Shown: piece by piece, positions 24,576 through 35,581 of the stretch
Layout: every line of letters begins with the position of its first letter
Numbering within the stretch: position 1 is the stretch's first letter
Notes under the pieces: model-generated
What the model was told of the DNA's origin: nothing
The model's database searches: none
What the model saw: the letters and a program-made list of their open reading frames with translations, nothing else
Program-made: the position numbers and the translations under genes
Source: Pelodera strongyloides
Taxonomy: Eukaryota > Nematoda > Chromadorea > Rhabditida > Rhabditidae
Assembly (NCBI GenBank): GCA_036852015.1
Contig: JAANDG010000006.1
Span: 620,001-684,000, forward strand
Direction of reading: 5' to 3'
DNA length: 64,000 bases

Positions 24576-24917
24576 CTAGGAAATGTAGAATTTAATGTAA
24601 CTGTAAGCTTAAAGACCAAAAAACAGAGAGTATCAATCAAAAGCAGCAACGAGTTAGAAAGAACACAGACGGGGAAAAAAGGTGGTAATTGTATAGATGA
24701 TTCAGAAAGAAGTTGGTCATAAAATATTTTATAAAATAGCTGAAAATGGCGTGCAAACTGAAAAAGTGTCCTAGGTGTGCGAGGGAACACTGTATGGATT
24801 ATGCACATTGTAATTGAGTTAGATACCGGGAAAGGAAAGTCAAACCGGACAGTGAAAAGGCAGAAGTCAGAGGAGCGACAGAGAGGAATTTCATGAGTGG
24901 GAGAGGTGAGAAGTGGA

Positions 24918-24986
24918 GAATTGAAAGAGAGAATTGAAAGAGAGAATTGAAAGAGAGAATTGAAAGAGAGAATTGAAAGAGAGAAG

Positions 24987-25026
<40 letters not shown>
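24918..25026. repeat. 13-bp tandem repeat running into (GA)n
   Basis: GAATTGAAAGAGA starts at 24918, 24931, 24944, 24957 and 24970, followed by a GA run to about 25026. It produces artefactual Leu/Ser-rich frames on the minus strand. Confidence 0.95.
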
Positions 25027-25030
<4 letters not shown>

Positions 25031-26098
25031 GACAGGGAGAATTGAATGAGAGCACGCAATGCACTGCAAGAATTCCAACAAATGTACAAATTGAGTGGTG
25101 CAACATCCGCGATGACAAACACTAATTGAGAAAAATTATTTCGATTTCGGTTGTCCATATTAGGTATTTTATCCGAGAAGTTATCTGCACACATGATGGA
25201 TTGTGGTGGATTGCATTAAGCGAAATGGTTAAGAAGAAATATTTTTAGCAATGTTTTATGTAATTAGCATAGAAACTAGACCGTTTGCACAGCGTTCGTT
25301 TACTTTTTTGTGCGTACGTACGTGTAAATAAACGGCTTGGCATTACTGTTGGAAGCGTAGATGTTAGGTAGATTTCTCTTTTTAATAACTTATGCTATAT
25401 ATCAATTCAGAAAATGCAATGTAAAGTTTAGCCATTTTTAGGAACGGGCATAAACATAAGAAGAATCAACAATGCAAACTACGAGGTTGAAAAGAGCCTG
25501 GCTGGGCCGTATAGTGAACCAACTACGGTACACATTGTTTTCGCACAAAAGCAGATTCTCTTTTGAATTGAAGATCTTAATAATAACAATCCTTCCATAG
25601 TTATAATGGAAAGCACAGGGCATATAGCACGTCTCAAAAGTTAAACAAACATTTTTCCACGTGGAAATGGAAGATAAACTTCGAAAATGCGAACCGCCAG
25701 TTGTGTGGTGTTTGTCTTGGCAATACTAATGTTTATAATAGTCTTTCAATTGTTATCGTACTTAAGAGGGGTCTGAAAGAAACAAAAGACACGTTGTTAA
25801 TTGTTACTGAGTTGAAGTAAAATAATTTCGGATCTGTGCCGTAGCAAAGTGAACAGTTCCCGTCGCTATATTCACTCGCTAGATGAAGAAGAATTTTTTA
25901 ATTCCCATCAAACTTGCGTAATCCCATATTATTCAGCAAACTGTCAATTCTAGTAAACTAGTCAGTAGTGTACCCGATCGGGTAGCTAGGGTAGTTTATT
26001 GAACGCCACTTGAGCCAATCTACAAACACCCTCAATTTTCATTATTTTTCTTTTCGCGTACGATTTGGTGTACGCCATCGCTACATCTTGACACTGCA

Positions 26099-26247
26099 AT
26101 GGGGTTTCCAAGTATCCCAAAAATGTGTGTTTTTCTGTGAATACTACAGTATTTTTGCACTAAACATGAATATTTAATATGAAAAAAAAATATATTCTCG
26201 CGTAGGTCCAAAATACTGTAAATTGTAAGCATACTTGGAAACCCCAT
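26099..26247. mobile_element. 149-bp foldback (MITE-like) element
   Basis: ATGGGGTTTCCAAGTAT (26099-26115) recurs as its exact reverse complement at 26231-26247. An inner inverted pair (ACAGTATTTT / AAAATACTGT) lies between them. The element is non-coding, and I could not define a target duplication. The terminal inverted repeats are 17 bp. Confidence 0.7.
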
Positions 26248-26404
26248 AGGAATTTGAAGCGAGCCTCCAATAAGCAGCCGTTTGAATGCGCGCCAGAAAG
26301 ATCGTAGTGTGAATTTTCGCGGAGCTTAAATGTATTGCGGTGGCAGGTGGAATTTTTCGCAGAAACTTTTCTATTCAAAAAATGAGAGGCACCTTCATCT
26401 TTAT

Positions 26405-26488
26405 TTTTTACCTGTATTGTTAATCTTTTTACCTGTATTGTTGATCTTTTTACCTGTATTGTTGATCTTTTTACCTGTATTGTTGAGC
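26405..26488. repeat. 21-bp tandem repeat, 4 copies
   Basis: ACCTGTATTGTTGATCTTTTT recurs at a 21-bp spacing from about 26410 (26410, 26431, 26452, 26473). The period is a multiple of three, so minus-strand frames show a fake seven-residue repeat. Confidence 0.93.
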
Positions 26489-26664
26489 ACTCTTCATTGT
26501 TTGTGTTCTCCCCATTCATGGAATTTAAACCAAAGGGTGCAAGTAACATCCTCACTTGTTCCCTGTGGCATTTATTTGACAAGAAATATTTTATTTTTCC
26601 TATTTAGGTAGACTTACGTGGATAGTTATCCATTAGTATAACTATCCCGTAGAACTACTTCAAA

Positions 26665-29600
26665 ATGATGGGTGATGAAGATGACACTGGGATACAGGAG
26701 GTGAGTGAATTGTTCGCGTTTACATCATTTTTTTGTTTACTGTTGCATGGGAGTTTTTTTCAGTAACGGAGAGTTAAAATGTATTCGAAATAATTCATAT
26801 ATTTTAGGTCGTAGTTTCTGATTGTTATGAAGATGGAAACAGCACCTCTTGTGTAGAGCCCGGTGCTGCCCACGATCAATCCATCGAAGGAGAATTTATT
26901 CCGACCGATCCCTCAAGTACACCAGAATTGGCGATTGAGAAAAACGAACAGGTTTGTTTTGCAAACGTTCTTCTTTCACAAAAATTTCGGCCTTCAAGAC
27001 CGAATTGAACTCTTTATTAGTGATAACATAATGCTTGTTTGCGCCTTTTATTTTGTATTTTTTTCTATGATACCGAACGTTTAGGATGGATCGTCTTGTG
27101 GCAGTGACGATGCTGAACCACTGAAGAAAACGGTTTCCCTTGACAGTCTTGACGAGTTGATCAGGGAAGAACTGATGAACGCGGGCATTTTCGACACCGA
27201 CGAGGTGCTGAAATTTACATTTTTCGTGTCTTGCAAATTCCATTTATTTTTTCTAACCCCCCTTTTTATTCTTCTCTGCTTTTACAGTTCTAACTATAAC
27301 GCCATCCATTTTCAGACTCAATCTTCAGGAAACGAGGGCTTTGTGGGTCCTCGCACCACCATTCCGAACAGTCCTTTTCGCAAGCAAGACCGTCCTAATC
27401 CACTGTCCATCCTTCTCTTCGTCCTGATGTCGATCTGCACGTTCACCACATTGTATGCTATTACCTCAAAGTTTTTGTAAGTTTTCGGGTTCCCTATGCT
27501 GCCTTTCGCCTTGCTTGGGTTCACCTTCTGGTTTCACTTGCACGTTTTTGTTATACTGTGGTATTGTCGGTAGGTATCCCACTGTCTCCAATTTTCTGTT
27601 GTCTCAGTTGGCGTTTGTTTCAAATCTTCTTTTATTTGGAATTGGTAACTATGATGTTCCATCGTCCATTTAGTGTGTCGGGCAGTCCGAAGCTAGTGCC
27701 CCCGTCCAACCCTCGACCGTTCATCCGTTCCCCTCACCTTATCGACTACTACCGAGGGACTGTGCCGGAAAATATCACGAGGTAACTGACTACGAATACA
27801 AGCAATTGAATTAAGCAGCGATACATATTTTATGGTGGTTAAAGCAGTTAGGCTGGATTATGTCTAACCGTTGCATTTTCTTCAGTCCCCAGCGTCTGAA
27901 CATTGTCTACTTCTATGCACCGTGGAGTCGTCCGTCTGCAAAATTTGCCGCCTCTTTCGCGACTGTTGCCGAAATTTTTGCTGATGATCCAAGCGTAAGT
28001 ATTCGTACATTTACTTTCTGGATATGCATACACTATCATAAAATTCATATGTGTGCTTTTCGGATTTTATCCGTATTCATCCCCATCCATTCATAGGTCC
28101 AATTTACTGCGGTAAACTGCTTCGAAGCAATGGGTGATTGCCGCACGCGCTATCAGCTACATACGTATCCGGTGATCGTGGGTTACACTGGCACTGTTCG
28201 CTCTGTCTACAAAGGAGCTCACCGCACAGACTCACTCATGAGGTTGGTTGTTTTTGGTTCTATTGCATTGGTGACCGACCCCGTTGTTCATGACTAATAT
28301 CTCGTTTTTAGATGGGTGTCGCGTCTAGATCGTCCGGTTGTTCGTGTGGATTCTTATGAAGATGTTGAGCTGCTTCTATCTAGACATCATGCAGTCGTAA
28401 TGGGCTACTTTCCAACCAACGTAGGTACTTTGAATTATTAAAAGAACCTAGCTCACATCTACTTTGCTTATTTTCCAGAGGGTCGGTTTTTTTCTCGCTG
28501 CTCGCACTTTTTACCAGACCCTTTGTTCAGGATAACATCGTATCTCCGAGCTACAAAAGATTTGCGGCGACTTCGGTGCTTATGTCGACTGGTCTGCCTG
28601 GTAGGTTTAATTATGCGTAATTCCCTTACTTACCTTCTGTTGCCACTAATGCCGCTTTATTCTTCAGATTTCCGCTACTTTTTAGATTTGCTGTGCTCAT
28701 CTAAGCTTATTCAAAACCTATTTTTTGTTTGTTTCAGAAGATGCCGATTTTGTCTTTGCTGTAAGCGTAACTCCGTTGACCGAATTTGGACTACACGAAG
28801 TGGGAGAAATTGTGTTCATCGACAGAGACGGCGTTAAGGAGTTCTACGACGAAGAAGTTGTGGCCGAGAAGGTGCAGCATTGGGTTCAGTCAACATTGTC
28901 AACAGTGAAAAGACCATTCTGGCTCAGTAGAGGTTTGTTTCTTGTCTTTGTTATTCTGTTTTCTTAATTTCGAGTTGTTTCAGTACGAATTTGGTATTAT
29001 CACCATGATGTTTTTTAGAACCGTTGTACCCATTCCGCAACGAGTTGTTCCATCATCTTCTTATTGATTCACCACTCATAATTCTCGTAACAGATGGGGC
29101 TACACTGTATCCTCAACGAGACGACTACAATGCATTTGAAAATGTTTGTTTTGTTTTTCACCTTCCGAATCGAATTTCTTTCTTCTTACCTGCTGAACCC
29201 GCTTGGAAAAATTAATAAGCAAACAAACGGTTTTGGTTTGTAAGTGTGACCTTTAGTTGGCAACCGAGAGCAATCGTTGTCACATGATTCCGACAACAGC
29301 TGGATCATATGCAGTCTCTGAGGATATTGTGGGAGAAGACAACGTGACGGAAGCTAGCTCGGTTAGTTACAGTTCATGAACTCATCGTTCGATAGGAACA
29401 TAGACATTTTGTTCATTAACAATTGTGTTCCAGGAGTCCGGGCCAGTGCTTCCAGTTCACTCGCCGAACGTTGCCCTCAAGCATTTTGAAGAAGATCAGT
29501 TGCTGTGTGGAACATTACCGTGGAAGATGATTTCCGTTGATTCGAAAAAGGTTGAATCACCTTTGTGAACGCTTTTCTAGAAGTACTAATTTGTCACCGC

Positions 29601-32066
29601 ACCTTTGGAATGTTGAGTGAATATCACTTAAATATGTATTAACCTTTGAGGGTTCAGGTTCGCGATTGTTGTGCTCAACTGCCTTTCGATGATATGAAGA
29701 GATTCTGCGCCGTAACCGATGGTCGAACCTTTCAGAAGGTTAGTTTTTTTCTCAAACGCCCATCTCCTTTACAAGATTAGTTCCATTGTAATTTCGCTCT
29801 TTACTATTTTATTTTAGAACATCTCGCTCGGGGAAAAGAACTATGTTGGTGATAATTGCAATCTTTCACCGCAGCTAGTTACAGTTGGTAAGTGAATTTT
29901 CAGTTATCCATAGTTCTCCTTACACTATGGCGTGATTTTTGATTTGCTTAACATGTTTATTAGGTGAACTGGAGCAAGAATGTTGCGAACAACTAAGACT
30001 TCATGGATCCTTCGATGTGCCGAACAACCTGGAATATAAAAGTGCCATGAAGGATATCGAGCGAAAACAGGCTTGTGGGAGACTAAGGATTGCCCTGGAT
30101 CAAGGATATAAGTTTGGGTTTGTTTTGAAGATTGCTTCTTGATGTTCTTTACTTGTCGGATCAGTATTAGAATTCTACTGGATGTTTTATGAGAATCAAT
30201 TTTCCCGGATTTTTTCGTGTTTAGAATAAGCGGTCATTGTTTTAGGCTGATGAAAGGTACAGCTGTGTCCGAAAGAGTTTACACTGAATTCCGGTCAATC
30301 GATTGCCGTCCCAAGAACGAAACGCTCGCTTTTGCTATTGTGGACAGAGGTAAACTCTTTTCACAGTGGAAACTATTGTCAAAACATGGTGTGCGACTTT
30401 CGGTTCATTGCAGATCCGTTGCTTCTGCTAGTCCTTTGAAGAGAAGTTCTCTTAACAATGTTTTGAGAACGAGTTATTTTGTAATTTTTAGCCGAGCATG
30501 CTCATTTGGTAACCAAATGGGGACTGGAATCTGAGTTACCAACGTTGGTCATTGTAAACACGTCAGCGGAATTGTTCGCCGTCTTACCCAACGCAACGAG
30601 CTAGTAAGTGGTTGATTGTTCGCGATTGTTATCCACAACTTGCATAGGAAAATACGTGGGTTGTTATAAATTGAGAAACTACTTAACTGTAGGTATTATC
30701 AGACTGGAACAATTTGTGTCACCGACAGTTTTTCATCTTGGTTTTGAATTTTAATTTTCATTAGACGGCCCAGAAAAAGCAACTTATGCAAATATTTTAG
30801 TGATGACTGGTTCGCTTTCGTGTCGGATTTCTACGGAAATCGCCTGGCGGACTATATGGTTTCGGAAGAAATGAACAATTCACCGCACTCTGCTAGTGCT
30901 GCTCCATCGGTGGTTAAACCGGAGAAGACCCGGGGAGAAGGACTGACCCTCGAGAGACTCACGACACATAATTTCACCAAAGCAGTCAATGTGAGTAAGA
31001 ATATTATGTTATTAGTTTATATTTCTCTGTGCGCACTTGATTCTTTTCCTTTACTAAAATGATACATTTAGGTCTCCGGATCATGCAGTGTGATCTTCTT
31101 CTCTGGTGGGGCATGGCATGCACCATCAGCCACCTCTCTTCACGTATTTCACACGGTCGCATATCTCTTCTATCCGGAATATGAGTCATTCATCAAGTTC
31201 TATGTGTAAGTGCCAAACTGAACATTTAAAATAAGCAGTTCGAATTTTCATTTGTATGCTTGTGGTTCTTTTTTTAGAATAATGCGGACTTCTGAAAACA
31301 CTCGAATTTCCGTTCCTTTTTAGAGTCGACGTCTCTCGCAACGAGCTTCCTTACCAATACAACTTTGAGCAGTATCCAGCGATCATCGTCAGCTCGGGCG
31401 ATCAGTAAGCGTTTATATATTCGTCATAAAGTGTGGTGCGTACGCGTGGGAGGGGCACTTGTACATTTACTTGTTTTTAGCGCCCAGAATTCGTGGAAAC
31501 TGCCGGATGATGTGCCTGTTTCTGGTCAAAACCTGTTGTCGTTCATTCTCACTTACGCGTCCCCCGAATTGCAGTGGCGATACGCATTTGAGGTTATTTT
31601 TCTGTCGAAGGCTTGTGCATATGTTTTCTAGCCGATTAATTTGGCATTAGAAACACGTCTACATTTTTTAAAATGAAAAATGTTTACTTTCAGTCATGTT
31701 CGACTCCTTGTGCTCGGATGAATGTGAGGCGTCTTAGTCGTCACGCCAGCTTCCTTCGTTCCCAGATTAGAAGTCTTCGGATCATTGTCAAGGAGTCTGC
31801 CCCACCCGTCGCCTACTATGCTGAGATGTTGATGACTAGGTAACCACATTCATTGATTACTCATATACAAACCTGCACCCTTTCCTTTTCACTATTGTCA
31901 CTATATCTTCCTATGTTGCAGGCGTGTTGCCCAGATCAGATGTCTCCGATCCACTTTGAGCGTCTTGCGCCAGGGTCGCCGTACACAAAACTACTCCCAC
32001 TTCTCCAGAGATGATCTTCTCAGCTACACTTTGCCACTGCCGGGTCCCAGCAGTTACGAGGTGTAA
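26665..32066 (+). CDS. txndc11: TXNDC11-like thioredoxin-domain membrane protein
   Basis: I traced 24 exons in frame to 975 residues, close to human TXNDC11. They start at 26665, 26808, 27085, 27316, 27674, 27886, 28097, 28312, 28481, 28738, 29019, 29257, 29434, 29658, 29818, 29964, 30246, 30492, 30801, 31072, 31324, 31481, 31694 and 31922. An acidic N-terminal region (1-120) precedes one membrane anchor (about 130-151). The first thioredoxin-like fold has FYAPWSRPS (199-207) and the conserved VNC (to 234). A second set of TRX-like units runs to about 860, with VIFFSGGAWHAPS (777-789), VDVSRNELP and a DDVPVSGQNLL segment that aligns with human TXNDC11. An Arg-rich coiled-coil-like tail ends the protein. 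Both positions where CxxC would sit lack cysteine. Human TXNDC11 is an ER protein that binds dual oxidases. Exon 9 needs an AG-AG acceptor (28481). Exon 17 has an alternative acceptor (30225). AATAAA lies at 32633-32638. Confidence 0.9.
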
Positions 32067-35000
32067 TTTCTTCAAATTTGGTTGTGTTGATTGACTTACT
32101 AATCCTGACTCATAAAGTCGGTCCCTCATCAACCCTCATCAAATGTACAACCACTACCATGCCTTCCACTTTGACGTGTCTTTGGTTTGATCGACCGGTT
32201 ATTTTTCATTTGTTCTTTTTCGAACAGTGCTCACTTGTCGCTTATCCAATATTTATTCTGCAGGGTTGTTTTTTTCGGTGTCTTTATTGTTTCTTCTTGT
32301 CCAAATTAGATGCATTCAGGTATATTATTGTTGTGTTCTTTGCAAGTGATATATTTGAATCTGGTGACTTACATTCTTGGTATTTTACTCACTTTTTTTT
32401 CGTTTCTTTTTATTTCGGCCTTTCCTTTCTTATCACCGGTGTTTATTGTGTGCATTAGATGGATAGTTACTTTTTGTTAGTTTAGTTTTAGCAATGTGTA
32501 GTTTTTTTTCTTGCTTTTCTCGAAAATTATTGGGCAGATCCATTGTTTATTGGTTGGAGCCAATTGCAAAATGTTCCTCGTTCGGACTACTACCGGGTTT
32601 CGTCAATCTTTCCTGCCTTGTTGCTTGTTTTTAATAAAAGTTGTTGTTTTAACTGTCACTTTACTGAGTTGTCTTTGGAAAGGAGGAACTTGTTAAAGCG
32701 TAGTTGAGATTAGCATGCAAATATTCTTGAGCGGTGCACCAGAATAGTTTAGGCGTTGGAGGCTAGGCGTCTGTAGAATACAGTGCACCATTCACTAGAT
32801 ACTAAAATCACGAACTAGTCTGACGAATCAGAACGCAATCTGCAGTAGCCACTGCTCACTGCATTGTAGCCCATTTTCATCCAAGTAGTTTGCTTGATAA
32901 TTGTTCAATGGTGTTATGTGTCGACATAGGTCGGATCAAATAAGATCATCCATAATGAACCTCCTAGCCACAGTTAGACGTGTATTATGGGTGACAAATG
33001 GATCATATCCAGAACATGGCCTGATCTGTTTGGCATGGCTCTCATGCTAGCTCTGTTTCTGCCTTAGTCGGCAGCCTGTCCTGGCGGTTGTCTATTAGCC
33101 GGCCCACAAGGCGGTACAGGTTCCGCTGCTGTCACACAAGAATTCTCGCCCCAATAACGATGCTCAGCTAATTTCTTTCCCACTCTCTCTCTCTTAAACA
33201 ACTTTGTTTTGTTCAACCATATGCGTTCTTCTTCCTTTTTCATACGCTAATCATCTTCGACGATTTTCTTCAACTTACACAATAAAAACATGTTAATATC
33301 AGAAGGTGTTCACAACCGCTATTGTTTCGTAATTGTAGGATTCTACGTTGTATCTTGACTTTGGTGGCTGCGCATAATGTTCCATTGATGGAAGGGATGT
33401 AAACAAAAACTGACACAGTAAGCCCTTGGCATCACTTATAGCATAGTACCACAAAATATAAATCTTCCCGAGCCGGGGCAAACATTTCCAAGGTTTAATT
33501 ACGGTTTTCCCCTTTAAATTTGCGACAATTTCAGGATATTTTTGTCAGTTTTTCCCGTTTTTAGCCTGACTCAGCCCACTTTCACTGATATCCGGATTGC
33601 CCGGAAATCTGATATGTATCGCGCAGTTGCAAGTTCATAAACTAATACATCTTCTTAAAATTAATTGTTTATTCGACAACTTAACTTCCGAATAATCCAG
33701 TTTTCTGCTTTTGTAATTATGTTTTACCTGTATTTAAGGCGCATTTCACTATTGCCAAACGTTTCACAACAGTCACGCATTGAAACTATTCCTCGTAATT
33801 TTCTATTTTCTTTCCGTGCCAACAATCTATGTTTGTGATTCCGAGTTACGAAAGTTATTGTTTCATCCAAGAAAAATAGAGTTTTCAGTTACTAAGACCA
33901 CGTCTTCCATACAAAATTGTTCTGTGCCGTTCAATTGTTTAATATTACTTTTTAATATGATGGTATCATGTCGTCTTACCTTCACTCAAGTAAACCAGCG
34001 CGCGTACATGCATAGTGTTCTGACAACCGTTTTGAACAATAATGATTTTAATTCGTCTGTTCGCCAGAGGAAATGGGATTATTTGGTGAGTCGGCGAGCT
34101 GAAAGGTTGGACTGAAATTAGAAGTGTTTGTCTCCGAGAAATACCCGTTATAAAACAACCTTATAGGATGACCACTCGCGATCATGTTAGTCGGTTGAGA
34201 TTTGTTGAGCGCTTTCAATTAAAACAATTACTTGTGTTGTGCCCATAAAAATCAGGAACATTATCATGCAACTACTACTAAGTAAGGAGCTTCCTGGTAG
34301 ATCGCTACATCATTTAAAAAGTCCCTCTTGCACGAATACTTTCGAAATTCTCAATCTGCTCGACTGACAAGAAGTAGCGATTTAATACGCTGATGATTGT
34401 GCATATAACACCATTAAACTGCGATATATTTTGCGCTGATGACGGGGCCGGACTAAACGGAAATAAACATTCATGATTTTTGCTCTTGGGAATCTTAGTG
34501 CCATTTTGTTTGACTCGTTCTCCGTTTCTCTTTGTAGCTGAAATTTTGAAATTTTCCTTCGCAAATTTTATTTTTATGTGCCTATCTGTAAATAGCCACT
34601 CGCTTTCTCGCTTAACTCCGATCCCCCGCCCGATAGAACTCATGAAAGCGGCATCCCAAAATCTAAACTAGATCCAGCTAATGCTTCTTTTACGGGTTCA
34701 AATTAATGAGCACTGTGCTCAAGTCTTGGGAAGAAAACCCGGTCGGTCGCAATTGCAATCAGGTTAATAATTGCAATTCGATGATGCTCTTTAAGGATAT
34801 ATTGCGTGAAATAGACGGATAAAAAGTGGAGTGGAACGGGCTCTTTTCTTCCAATCAGAAGGGGTCGAAATCAGTCGGAGACAATATTCGCTTGCTTTTC
34901 CCTTTTACAGTCTCGTCAAGTCTGAATAAATAACCAGTCACTGTCCTCCACCGCTACCTATTTGAAGGAACCTTTAAAAATTTGTTGATCTACTTGCTTT

Positions 35001-35581
35001 TTGATATATTTAATCCACCCTACACAAATCTTTCAAGGTTGACTTGTTTTCTTATTTGGATTTTCATTTCAAACACTGGGGAAACATTTTGTACAAAAAT
35101 TGAAAGCTGAACCGTGTCTTGAATTGGGGCTGATGTTATTTAATTATATCCTTTACTCTTTAAGCTTGTCAACATGAGAACAGCTTGCCACGATCAAATA
35201 AATACATGTATTTATCTTCGGGCAGGGTCAAGTTGTGCGAGTGCTTCGTTTTAGATGAAGCCAACCGATTATGTTCGATTGGTTTGCATGAAACAATTCG
35301 ACTACAATGAAACGTTTGCATCTTGCGCAATTTCCCTTCACTTCAGTATTTCGTACATGCAAACTGGTCACAATTATCATAATCATTTCTCAGAAGTTTG
35401 TAGTTTTGATGAATGCCATATGAACCTTCCACATTCCACTAAAATCTCCACATGTACTTCTAGTTTTCTTGTTTTATCTCATGGCATTTTCCTTGCTGGC
35501 AGGCCTTTGGATTTCCACTGGCTGCACTGTGCCAATCTGTATTTAAATATTACAGTTGTAAAACCTTTTAGGGTGGAAACC
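32067..35581. other. Intergenic between txndc11 and the secreted-protein gene
   Basis: The first 570 bp is probably the txndc11 3' UTR. Beyond it I see no multi-exon gene. Two weak candidates are a 111-codon frame with a hydrophobic N terminus (33780-34115) and a short Gly/Ala/Cys-rich frame at 33035-33157. Confidence 0.5.
33780..34115 (+). CDS. Candidate small secreted protein (unsupported by homology)
   Basis: A single 111-codon frame starts MKLFLVIFYFLSVPTIYVC, which looks like a signal peptide with cleavage near residue 19. The rest is basic, with three further cysteines, and ends RRAERLD. I do not recognise it. There is no clear acceptor before the ATG, and the AT content is like its surroundings, so this may be a chance frame. 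Many nematode secreted peptides are this small, which is why it is kept. Confidence 0.2.
   Translation: MKLFLVIFYFLSVPTIYVCDSELRKLLFHPRKIEFSVTKTTSSIQNCSVPFNCLILLFNMMVSCRLTFTQVNQRAYMHSVLTTVLNNNDFNSSVRQRKWDYLVSRRAERLD

Larger units (their letters stand above)
24576..26664. other. Divergent intergenic region between mettl26 and txndc11
   Basis: The two genes point away from each other, so this 2-kb stretch should hold both promoters. It contains a 13-bp tandem repeat and GA tract (24918-25026), a 149-bp foldback (26099-26247) and a 21-bp tandem repeat (about 26405-26488). A TCCTATTTAG acceptor about 60 bp before the txndc11 ATG marks its 5' UTR or a trans-splice site. Confidence 0.6.

Noticed and set aside
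26160..26582. Minus-strand frame with a seven-residue repeat
   Set aside because: The 21-bp DNA repeat is non-coding, and the period being a multiple of three is coincidental.
28477..28530. Alternative reading of txndc11 exon 9 (VGFFLAARTFYQ)
   Set aside because: It resembles the family slightly but stops within 20 codons and does not join the next exon in phase.
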